A DNA stretch of 64,000 nucleotides from Paenibacillus oryzisoli (GTDB taxonomy: Bacteria > Bacillota > Bacilli > Paenibacillales > NBRC-103111). Below, in pieces: positions 8,494 through 15,887 of the stretch (position 1 is its first letter; the number at the start of each line of letters is the position of its first letter). The stretch is taken from contig NZ_LYPB01000063.1 in assembly GCF_001653565.1 (NCBI RefSeq), positions 62,001-126,000 on the forward strand, read 5' to 3'. Position numbers and translations under genes: made by a program. Under the pieces are notes generated by a model. It worked only from the letters and a program-made list of their open reading frames with translations, was not told where the DNA came from and searched no databases.

Positions 8494-10032
8494 TTACTTG
8501 CCTTGCGCCTTCTTATATTCTGCGGTTAATTCTGCGATGACCTTGTCGCCGCCCGCTTTCTTCCAATCTTCCAAAGCCTTCTTATAGCCTGCTTCGTCGA
8601 TTTGACCCATAATAAATTTCACGATGGCATCCGCCTTAATCTTATCTAGCTCCGGCCCCTTCTCGTTCTTCGTTGTTGAGATTAAGGCGCCAGCTACGTC
8701 AAACACGGCGATCTTCTCATTGGCTGCGACCATGGAGCTGATCAGCTCGTTTACTGGCGAATCCGGCTTCAGCGGAGTGCCTACATTCGCATGTGCGACA
8801 GCCAGTTCTCTGAACGCAGCGGTTCCTGTTTTGGCTTCATCCGACAGCGTTACGTTAGGGACGAGTAAGTTGCCTTCCATTTTATAATCTACGTCTTTAA
8901 TACCGCGATAGGCAAATGTCATGCCTTCAGGAGATGACAACTTGTCGAAGAAGCCAAGAATCTTGAGCAGCTCTGCTTCTGTTTTAATAGAGCTCTTGGC
9001 GAAGAGATATCCGCCCAACGTGCCGCCTGTTGTGGAAGCTCTTAAGCCCTTAGGCCCTGGAAGGCCTTGAATGAAACCGACATCACTGGACGGATCTACC
9101 TTTAGCAGATCTTTCTGGTATGTCTTCTGGTTGCTATCTACGGAGATTATAATACCTGCTTTGCCCTTAGTGAACAACTCCCCTTGCTGCGCGGTGTTGA
9201 GCAAAGCGAAATCCTGGTTAATCGCCTTGCCCGCATATAGACTGCGATACCACTTCATTCCTTCGAAATATTCTGGCGTCAAAAAGTTAGGGACAACCTG
9301 ATCGTTCATAATACCGTTGTTCATAGGTCCGCCGAAATAGACGGAGATATCGCGAGATAACGCGTCCAGGGAGACAGACTCCGCATAGCCGATCGTGTCA
9401 TTTTTACCGTTCTTATCCGGATCATTCTCCGTAAACGCTTTCGCCATTTTGGCCAAATCGTCAAGCGTCTTCGGCTCGGCGATGCCCAAATTCTTAGCCC
9501 AATCCTTGCGATATGCGATAATGTGCCTAGCACCATCACGGAACCGCGGAAGTAAAAAGATCTTACCTTCATAACTAGCTGTATTTATCACATCTAGACT
9601 CATCTTACTCAGATTCGGGAACTGCTTGAGGTAAGGTCCGATCTCCCAGAACGCGCCAGCCTTCACTGCATTGACCACATTCGCATTACGGGCTGTATTC
9701 GCTAGCATCACCTGAGGCAGCTCGCCGGAGGCCAAAGTCGCGTTAAATTTATCGTTGTACGCCGTTGCCGGAACCCATGTAAACTCCAGCTTCGTATTGG
9801 ACATTTTCTCTATCTCAAGCTTTATCGGATTGTCATCCTTTATCGGATCGAGAGCCGTCTGGGACATAATCTTAATCGTTGTAGGTGCTGCGGCAGTAGC
9901 CGCTGGCTTGCCGCTCTCCGCCGGCTTGGGGCTGGCACCGTCGGTGCTGGAGCTGCATCCTGCCAGAAGCGTTCCTGTTAATGCCGTTGCCATGGCGGTA
10001 GCCGTAATCTTGTTCATCGTCGATTTGTTCAT
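8494..10032 (-). CDS. Oligosaccharide-binding lipoprotein, LplA/YtcQ type (cluster 1)
   Basis: A 512-residue extracellular solute-binding protein. The signal peptide ends in the lipobox LLAGC followed by a Ser/Pro/Ala-rich tether (23-48), so it should be lipid-anchored outside the membrane. The segments FWEIGPYLKQFPNLSKM and ENDPDKNGKNDTIGYA match the LplA-like group of CUT1 binding proteins; the latter is a Ca-binding-like DxDxNxxxD loop. Located 53 bases after the LplC permease gene. AGGAGG lies 11 bases before the ATG; a second in-frame ATG five codons in is possible. Confidence 0.9.
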   Translation of the reverse strand: MNKSTMNKITATAMATALTGTLLAGCSSSTDGASPKPAESGKPAATAAAPTTIKIMSQTALDPIKDDNPIKLEIEKMSNTKLEFTWVPATAYNDKFNATLASGELPQVMLANTARNANVVNAVKAGAFWEIGPYLKQFPNLSKMSLDVINTASYEGKIFLLPRFRDGARHIIAYRKDWAKNLGIAEPKTLDDLAKMAKAFTENDPDKNGKNDTIGYAESVSLDALSRDISVYFGGPMNNGIMNDQVVPNFLTPEYFEGMKWYRSLYAGKAINQDFALLNTAQQGELFTKGKAGIIISVDSNQKTYQKDLLKVDPSSDVGFIQGLPGPKGLRASTTGGTLGGYLFAKSSIKTEAELLKILGFFDKLSSPEGMTFAYRGIKDVDYKMEGNLLVPNVTLSDEAKTGTAAFRELAVAHANVGTPLKPDSPVNELISSMVAANEKIAVFDVAGALISTTKNEKGPELDKIKADAIVKFIMGQIDEAGYKKALEDWKKAGGDKVIAELTAEYKKAQGK

Positions 10033-10085
10033 GAATGAGTAGACCTCCTGATTTTATTATAGTTTAGGCATTGCCAACTTGCATA

Positions 10086-10961
10086 CTAACCTTTCACGGA
10101 GCCGAGCATCACCCCTTTAGCAAAGTGCTTCTGCAGAAACGGATACACACACAAAATGGGAAGCGTAGCTAATGTAATGACGGCCATCTTGACCGTTTCC
10201 GACGGAGGCGTCTGATCGGTTGCTGCCTCAGGATTATCAAGCCAGCCCTGCGATAGCATAACGATACCGCGGAGCAGCACTTGAATCGGCCATTTGGCTG
10301 CATCATTAATATAGAGCACCGCCGTCATGAACGTGTTCCAGTGCCCTACGGCATAGAACAAGCTGAAGGTGGCGATGGCCGGTAAGGAGAGCGGTAACAC
10401 GAGCCGAAACAGGATAACCAAGTCATTCGCGCCGTCCATTTTAGCGGATTCCTCAAGCCCGTCGGGCATTTGCTGAAAAAAGTTTTTCAGAATAATGAGG
10501 TTGAACACACTGATCGCCCCAGGCAGCAGCAGGGACCAGAATGAATTTAGCAGTCCTAGCGCCTTAATGAGCAGGAATGTTGGGATCATGCCCCCGCCGA
10601 ACAGCATGGTGAACAGGATCATCATCATGATCGGCTTGCGCCCGATAAGGTCCTTGCGGGACAACGGATAAGCCATGATGGAGGTAGCGACGATGTTGAT
10701 CAACGTCCCAACCACTGTGATGAATATCGTAACGAGCAAACTGTGCACAATCCGGTCGTTCGCGAAGATGATCTGGTAAGCCTTCAGTGAGAACTCAGTT
10801 GGAAACAGTACGAAATCCTTCGTGAGCACTTCGCGTTCAGATGCAAATGAGGTCGCTACGATATGAACAAACGGAATAGTCGTAGCGAGCGCGAACAAGG
10901 ACAGGACTGCATAATTCAAATAGTCGAATAACCGACTAGTGTATGTGTCATAATGCTTCAT
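10086..10961 (-). CDS. Carbohydrate ABC permease, LplC/YtcP type (cluster 1)
   Basis: A 291-residue inner-membrane permease with about six hydrophobic segments. The cytoplasmic EAA loop that docks the ATPase is visible as EESAKMDGANDLVILFRLV followed by LPLS. The C-terminus KHFAKGVMLGSVKG is the usual ending of this subfamily. It pairs with the LplB-type permease 21 bases upstream to form the channel. AAGGAG lies 10 bases before the ATG. Confidence 0.9.
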   Translation of the reverse strand: MKHYDTYTSRLFDYLNYAVLSLFALATTIPFVHIVATSFASEREVLTKDFVLFPTEFSLKAYQIIFANDRIVHSLLVTIFITVVGTLINIVATSIMAYPLSRKDLIGRKPIMMMILFTMLFGGGMIPTFLLIKALGLLNSFWSLLLPGAISVFNLIILKNFFQQMPDGLEESAKMDGANDLVILFRLVLPLSLPAIATFSLFYAVGHWNTFMTAVLYINDAAKWPIQVLLRGIVMLSQGWLDNPEAATDQTPPSETVKMAVITLATLPILCVYPFLQKHFAKGVMLGSVKG

Positions 10962-10982
10962 AATGGATGGCTCCTTCTCTTC

Positions 10983-11954
10983 TTAAATAATTCCTTCTTC
11001 TCCAAACTTTTTGGAAAGCCGGTTCGCAGCCAGGACAAGCACAAGTCCGACAAAGGACTTGAATAACCCGACGGCTGTCGAATAGCTAAAGGCGCCTTGA
11101 ACGATACCTGACGTATACACATACGTATCGAAGATTTCGGCCACCCCTCGGTTCAGTGGATTTAATAATAAGAACACATGATCGAAGCCAAGTTCCAGAA
11201 TATCTCCAATTTTCAAAATCAACAGAATGATGATCGTACTGCGAATACATGGCAAAGTAATATGCCACAATTGACGCATCCGGCCCGCCCCGTCCATCTT
11301 GGATGCCTCGTATAGCTGAGGATCGACCCCCGCTAGTGCAGCCAGGTAGATGATCGTACCCCAGCCCGTGTCCTTCCAGATCGACTGTAAAATATACATG
11401 GGGCGGAATAGGTCTGGATTCATCATAATGGTAAACTTCTGTAAGCCCATGGAAGCTAAGATTTCCTGGAAGATCCCATCCTGCATCTCGATAATCACGT
11501 AGAACATGCCGACAATGATGACCCAAGACATAAAGTGTGGAATATAGATCAGCGTCTGAATAATTCGCTTGAACTTCGCCGTTCGGAGCTCATTCAGCAT
11601 TAGCGCGAAAATAATCGGCATCGGGAATACAAAGGCAAGGTTCATTACTGAAAGCAGCAGTGTATTCTTCAGCAGCACGAAGAAAGTCGGATCGGTGAAC
11701 AGCCGATGAAAGTGCTTCATGCCTACCCATTTGCTGCCCGTCATCCCTTGAAAGGGAGAATAATCCTGGAATGCGATGACAATGCCCCACATCGGGCCGT
11801 ACTTAAATAATAGAAAGTAGATAATCCCCGGCAGCAGCATTAAGTAGAGCCAGCGGTCCATTGTCATCTTGCGCAGCAGACTCCTTTTCCTCCTAGCACT
11901 TGCAGCTCTAATCCGTTTCAACTCGGTATCGGACGAATGATTGTAGACAGTCAA
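10983..11954 (-). CDS. Carbohydrate ABC permease, LplB/YteP type (cluster 1)
   Basis: A 323-residue partner permease and first gene of the operon. An N-terminal cytoplasmic basic stretch (residues 13-30) precedes MDRWLYLMLLPGIIYFLLF, the usual first helix of LplB homologues. The EAA loop reads YEASKMDGAGRMRQLWHIT. The C-terminus KKFGEEGII is typical. Translation appears to start at TTG (11954), which has AAGGAG about 9 bases upstream; the nearby ATG at 11972 opens only a three-codon frame. No ATPase gene accompanies this importer. Confidence 0.88.
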   Translation of the reverse strand: MTVYNHSSDTELKRIRAASARRKRSLLRKMTMDRWLYLMLLPGIIYFLLFKYGPMWGIVIAFQDYSPFQGMTGSKWVGMKHFHRLFTDPTFFVLLKNTLLLSVMNLAFVFPMPIIFALMLNELRTAKFKRIIQTLIYIPHFMSWVIIVGMFYVIIEMQDGIFQEILASMGLQKFTIMMNPDLFRPMYILQSIWKDTGWGTIIYLAALAGVDPQLYEASKMDGAGRMRQLWHITLPCIRSTIIILLILKIGDILELGFDHVFLLLNPLNRGVAEIFDTYVYTSGIVQGAFSYSTAVGLFKSFVGLVLVLAANRLSKKFGEEGII

Positions 11955-11960
11955 GGTGAT

Positions 11961-11972
11961 TCACTCCTTCAT
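11961..11972 (-). other. Three-codon mini-ORF in the lplB leader
   Basis: ATG AAG GAG TGA has its own strong site (GAGGAGGCAAGTTAC) and contains the AAGGAG that serves the permease TTG start a few bases on. It could couple or gate translation of the operon's first gene, or it could be chance. Confidence 0.35.
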
Positions 11973-12002
11973 GTAACTTGCCTCCTCATTGTAGGAGCTA
12001 AA

Positions 12003-12024
12003 CATCTTGACAGTCGATATTCAT
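12003..12024 (-). promoter_or_regulatory. Conserved TATAGAC-like motif, copy C
   Basis: The minus strand reads ATGAATATCGACTGTCAAGA, 49-70 bases before the cluster 1 operon start. One core base differs (TATCGAC). A possible -10 (TATAAG) with no good -35 lies just upstream at about 12035-12041, as expected for an activator-dependent promoter. Confidence 0.5.
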
Positions 12025-12160
12025 TTCTTGAAAAGCTTATAAAACCTGATGAATGCGGCTTTTCGCCCCATGAGTAATCATTATTTCACACCGGTATGCA
12101 CATCTATTGACATCGTAATAGCGTATTTTGCGCCTTAGGAGTTGACTATTCGTGCTTGCA

Positions 12161-12207
12161 ATAAAAAGAAAAGCAGCTACCCATTTTTCATGGTTAGCTG
12201 CTTTTCT
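12161..12207 (-). terminator. Rho-independent terminator after cluster 2 SBP
   Basis: AGAAAAGCAGCTA (12167-12179) pairs with TAGCTGCTTTTCT (12195-12207), extended by CCA/TGG inside the loop, and is followed by TTTTTAT on the minus strand. It separates the cluster 2 importer from cluster 1. Confidence 0.9.
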
Positions 12208-12222
12208 ACTTACTTCCCAAAC

Positions 12223-13773
12223 TTACTTCTTCCGCTTTTCATACTCCGTGTTGATCTCCTGGATTCCCTGATCGCCACCGGACTTCCGCCATTTATCAAT
12301 CTCTGCATTCCACCCGTTATCATCGATTTCTCCCAGAATGTATTTGACCTTCGCATCATTGCGAATCTTATCCAACTCACCGCTCTTCTCGGACAGCGTC
12401 GAAGAAATCAGCGAAGCCGCCGGATTCGGAACCGCGATGGACACGTTCTCTTTAAACATATTCTTCAGCTTTTGTTCAAGCGGTGTACTCACGCCTTCCA
12501 GAGGAGCATCTGTATTCATCACAATGCTCAGCTGCGGCACAGGAAGAAGGTCGTCAACCTTCAGCTTTTGCTCCGCTTCCGAACTGACTGCTTTGCCGTT
12601 TTCCAAGTGGTAATGTTTCCCTTCTATTCCCCAGTTCAGGAGATTCGCAATGTGCGGCTGGAACATCTTATCGAAGAAGGCTAGAATCCCCCTCAACTCC
12701 TCTTCGGTTTTAATCGATTTTTTAGGGAACATGAAGATGCCGTTATAACCGGAGGAAGCTAGAATTCGTTCTCCCTTCGGTCCTTGAATGCGCGAGACGA
12801 TATCCGCTGCTCCTTTCGGATTAAGCTTCTTGATCTCTCGGTCGTTGCCAACGACATCGTCGATCGCCGTGGAGATAATAGCGCCGCCCTTGCCATTCTC
12901 GAACAGTGCCTTACTCTGATTCCCCTCCGATACGGCGAAATCCGGATTCATTAACTTCTCCTGGAAGAGTCGGCGGTAAAACTTCAACGCGTCCAAATAT
13001 TCCTTTGTCGTAAAGTTTGGAACCAGTTTCCCCTCCCGTAACTCCCAGCCGTTGCCCGCCCCGAAGAAACCGGAGAGCATGTCTAGATCGGCTATCCCCT
13101 TGCGCGAGATTAGCCCGTAGGTATCGTTCTTGCCGTTTTTATCAGGGTCATTCAGCGTAAATGCTTTTAAGACGTTGTATAACTCATCGATCGTCTTCGG
13201 CTCTTGGAGACCCAGCGCATCAAGCCAATCTTTGCGGAAAATGATGCCTCCGCGTGCAATGACACGAGGGCGGTATAAGGCGTACAGTTTGCCGTCATGG
13301 GATACATTTTCAAGCACATCCTTGTTCAGCTTGGACAGGTTCGGATAATCCTTCAACATTGGCCCGATCTCCCAGAACGCTCCGGAGCGAACGCCGTTTA
13401 ATATGCTTGGCGCATAGTTGCCTCCATCCAAATTGGCAATGACCGTTACCTGAGGCAGGTCATTGGAAGCCAAGCTGACCGACAACTTATCTTTGTATGC
13501 AGCATTCGGTACCCAGGTGATATTCATCTTCGTATTGGTTAGTTCCTCCAGCTTCTTGAAGACAGGATTGTCAGCTTTCGGTGGCTCTGTAGAAAAATAA
13601 GGCAGCATGAACGAAATGGCCGTCGGCCCCTGTTTGGCAGCCGGACTATTCGAGTTCTGCGTTTTCCCCGTCGTTGACGGTGTATCAGATACGTCGCCGC
13701 AGGCTGACAACAGACTTAGCGAGAGCACTGCCAAGCAGGCACCAGCTGTTAAGCGTTTCTTCTTGTTTAACAT
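12223..13773 (-). CDS. Oligosaccharide-binding lipoprotein, LplA/YtcQ type (cluster 2)
   Basis: A 516-residue lipoprotein with signal peptide and lipobox LLSAC (about residues 22-26) and a Ser/Thr/Asn-rich tether. It parallels the cluster 1 binding protein along its length: FWEIGPMLKDYPNLSKL, NDPDKNGKNDTYGL and a C-terminal KYILGEIDDNGW motif. The two are clear paralogues but diverged enough to suggest different ligands. It is the last gene of LplB-LplC-SBP, 37 bases after the permease, with GGAGATGG before its ATG and a strong terminator after it. Confidence 0.9.
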   Translation of the reverse strand: MLNKKKRLTAGACLAVLSLSLLSACGDVSDTPSTTGKTQNSNSPAAKQGPTAISFMLPYFSTEPPKADNPVFKKLEELTNTKMNITWVPNAAYKDKLSVSLASNDLPQVTVIANLDGGNYAPSILNGVRSGAFWEIGPMLKDYPNLSKLNKDVLENVSHDGKLYALYRPRVIARGGIIFRKDWLDALGLQEPKTIDELYNVLKAFTLNDPDKNGKNDTYGLISRKGIADLDMLSGFFGAGNGWELREGKLVPNFTTKEYLDALKFYRRLFQEKLMNPDFAVSEGNQSKALFENGKGGAIISTAIDDVVGNDREIKKLNPKGAADIVSRIQGPKGERILASSGYNGIFMFPKKSIKTEEELRGILAFFDKMFQPHIANLLNWGIEGKHYHLENGKAVSSEAEQKLKVDDLLPVPQLSIVMNTDAPLEGVSTPLEQKLKNMFKENVSIAVPNPAASLISSTLSEKSGELDKIRNDAKVKYILGEIDDNGWNAEIDKWRKSGGDQGIQEINTEYEKRKK

Positions 13774-13810
13774 TTTTAGACCATCTCCCTATTCACTATT
13801 ATAATGGATT

Positions 13811-14692
13811 TCAGCCCTTAACCGAGCCGAGAAGTACACCTTTGGCAAAATGCTTTTGCAGGAAAGGATACACGAGCAAAATCGGCAGATTCGCGAACAC
13901 GATGACAGCTGACTTAATCGTCTGCAGCGGTGGCGGCACGAAGTCCGCGCCCATCTCCGACGCATCGCCGAAACCTCCTTGCGACAGGATAACAATTTGC
14001 CGCAGAAGCACTTGAATCGGCCACTTCTCTGGATTATTCAAGTACAACACAGGTGTCAGAAAGGAATTCCAATGACCGACTGCGTAAAACAAGGAAAATG
14101 TCGCAATTGCGGGCATAGATAATGGAATGACAACTCTAAGCAAGATGATCAGATCATTCGCCCCGTCGATTTTGGCCGATTCCTCAAGACCATCTGGAAG
14201 CTGTTGGAAAAAATTTTTCATCACGATGAGATTAAACGCACTGATGGCCCCTGGAAGGAGGACCGCCCAATAGCTGTTAAGCAGGCCAAGCTCCTTTACC
14301 GTCAAATAGGTCGGAATCATACCACCTTGGAACAGCATGGTGAAAAGCACCAACAGCATAATTTTGCTGCGTCCTATTAATGTTTTACGTGATAACGGAT
14401 ACGCCATCAGCGTCGTCATCGCAATATTAAACAAGGTGCCGGCCACCGTAATGAAGATCGTAACCCCCATGCTGCGCGTGATCGTATCGGTCGTCAGGAT
14501 ATACTTATATGCGTCCAGTGAGAACACCGTAGGGAATAGAACGAATGCCCGTTGTCGCAGCTCCTCCGCCGTCGTGAAGGAAGAAGCCAGGACATGAATA
14601 AACGGGATAATGGTGAACAAAGTGAATACGCCGATGATGACATAATTTAAAATTGTAAACATTCGGCTGCCTAAGGAACGGTCTTGTACCAT
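13811..14692 (-). CDS. Carbohydrate ABC permease, LplC/YtcP type (cluster 2)
   Basis: A 293-residue permease. The start is set at ATG 14692 (MVQDRSLGSRMF) because AGAGGAGGTGCGGT stands directly before it; the longer frame from 14749 would overlap the upstream gene by 35 bases and add a non-conserved tail. Six membrane segments; EAA loop EESAKIDGANDLIILLRVV. Ends HFAKGVLLGSVKG like its cluster 1 counterpart. Between residues about 246 and 253 it has an insert containing GGFGDASEMGAD not seen in that paralogue. Confidence 0.9.
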   Translation of the reverse strand: MVQDRSLGSRMFTILNYVIIGVFTLFTIIPFIHVLASSFTTAEELRQRAFVLFPTVFSLDAYKYILTTDTITRSMGVTIFITVAGTLFNIAMTTLMAYPLSRKTLIGRSKIMLLVLFTMLFQGGMIPTYLTVKELGLLNSYWAVLLPGAISAFNLIVMKNFFQQLPDGLEESAKIDGANDLIILLRVVIPLSMPAIATFSLFYAVGHWNSFLTPVLYLNNPEKWPIQVLLRQIVILSQGGFGDASEMGADFVPPPLQTIKSAVIVFANLPILLVYPFLQKHFAKGVLLGSVKG

Positions 14693-14714
14693 ACCGCACC
14701 TCCTCTTGAATGAT

Positions 14715-15656
14715 CTAGTAGACGCCCTCTTCGCCGAAACGTTTGGCAATGGTATTAGCAGTTACGACGAGAATGAGGCCGATGAAAGAATTGAACAGCC
14801 CAACTGCAGTCGTATAGCTGAACAAGCCCTGCTGGATACCGTTCGTGTAGATGTACGTATCAAATGTCTCACCCACCTCACGGTTCATCGCATTCAGCAT
14901 TAAGTAGATTTGTTCGAAGCCTAGCTCGAAGAAATGGCCCAACCGGAGAATAAGTAAAATAACAATTGTGCTGCGAATGGCCGGAAGCGTTATGTGCATC
15001 AGCTGTCGCCAACGTCCCGCTCCATCCATTCGTGCAGCTTCATACAACGAGGGATCGACACCGGAGAGCGCCGCCAGAAACAGAATCGTCCCCCAGCCGG
15101 TTTCCTTCCAAATGATCTGTGACGTAATAATTGTCCGGAACCAGTCCTTGCTCAGTAGAAAGGCGATCTTCTCCCCGCCTGCAGCTTGAATGAGCTGATT
15201 GACGATCCCCCCCTCCGTCGTCAATAGGATATAGCTAAGCCCCGAGATGACGACCCACGAGAAGAAGTGTGGCACATAGATCAACGTCTGAGCGAGCCGC
15301 TTGAACAGTTCATTCTTCAACTCGTTCAGCATCAGGGCTAGCAAGATTGGTAACGGGAAATAAAAAATTAAATTGTAGGAAGCGATGGAAAACGTATTGC
15401 GCAGCAAATGCCAGAACGAAGGATCCGTGAAGAATCGTTCAAAATGCTTTAACCCGACCCACTTGCTCCCCCAGAAACCGAGAAAAGGCTGGTAATCCTT
15501 GAAGGCTAGGAACACGCCCCACATGGGCAAATATTTGAATACTACAAAATAAAGAATGCCTGGCACCAGCATCAGATACAACCAGCGGTCCATTCTCAAC
15601 TGGCGAAGCTTCTGGCCACTTGAGCCTGCCAGTCCCCCCGCTCTTCTCGCATGCAT
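14715..15656 (-). CDS. Carbohydrate ABC permease, LplB/YteP type (cluster 2)
   Basis: A 313-residue permease. ATG 15656 (MHARRAGGLAG) is chosen because AAGGAGGATGAAATC precedes it; the open frame continues to 15821 only because it runs through the promoter region. The first helix follows MDRWLYLMLVPGILYF, and the EAA loop is YEAARMDGAGRWRQLMHIT. The stop is 22 bases before the LplC start. Regulation probably comes from the sensor-AraC encoded just upstream, acting at the direct repeats at 15792-15828. Confidence 0.9.
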   Translation of the reverse strand: MHARRAGGLAGSSGQKLRQLRMDRWLYLMLVPGILYFVVFKYLPMWGVFLAFKDYQPFLGFWGSKWVGLKHFERFFTDPSFWHLLRNTFSIASYNLIFYFPLPILLALMLNELKNELFKRLAQTLIYVPHFFSWVVISGLSYILLTTEGGIVNQLIQAAGGEKIAFLLSKDWFRTIITSQIIWKETGWGTILFLAALSGVDPSLYEAARMDGAGRWRQLMHITLPAIRSTIVILLILRLGHFFELGFEQIYLMLNAMNREVGETFDTYIYTNGIQQGLFSYTTAVGLFNSFIGLILVVTANTIAKRFGEEGVY

Positions 15657-15733
15657 GATTTCATCCTCCTTGGTGTACTGAATTCTCGCCGTCGGCGTAC
15701 CGGCTGATGCATTCATCGTAAGAGTGGAATCAA

Positions 15734-15762
15734 CGTGCCGTCTATAATCCGAGATGGTTATA
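15734..15762 (-). promoter_or_regulatory. Putative promoter of cluster 2 importer with TATAGAC motif, copy E
   Basis: The minus strand carries a possible -10 TATAAC (15762-15757) and, slightly downstream, TCGGATTATAGACGGCACG (15752-15734), the fifth copy of the shared motif. There is no good -35, consistent with activator dependence. The distance to the start codon is 78-96 bases for the motif. Confidence 0.5.
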
Positions 15763-15791
15763 TCCAATGAAGTGGCCGAACTGCGCAGGGA

Positions 15792-15828
15792 ATAATCCGG
15801 AACGGCTGCCCCATAATCCATAACGGCT
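15792..15828 (-). promoter_or_regulatory. AraC-type direct half-sites, 21 bp apart
   Basis: Two 16-base direct repeats, ATAATCCGGAACGGCT (15792-15807) and ATAATCCATAACGGCT (15813-15828), differ at two positions and start exactly 21 bp apart, two helical turns, as in classical AraC operators. They lie just upstream of where a -35 would be for the cluster 2 importer. A weaker third copy starting ATAATCCGAGATGG (15744-15759) overlaps the putative -10. Confidence 0.6.
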
Positions 15829-15851
15829 AATGCAGGGTAAGCGTGAGCATG

Positions 15852-15887
15852 AAAAAACGCAGCCGGATCTATGGCAGATCCGCTGCG
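15852..15887 (-). terminator. Rho-independent terminator overlapping the AraC stop
   Basis: On the minus strand CGCAGCGGATCT (15887-15876), loop GCCAT, then AGATCCGGCTGCG (15870-15858) with one bulge, followed by TTTTTT. The 5' arm encodes the last residues of the AraC protein and the stop codon lies at the loop-arm junction, so the terminator is built into the gene's end. Confidence 0.85.

Noticed and set aside
14693-15821. Longer N-termini for the cluster 2 permeases (starts 14749 and 15821)
   Set aside because: The longer forms run through promoter or upstream gene sequence, while strong ribosome sites stand right before 14692 and 15656.
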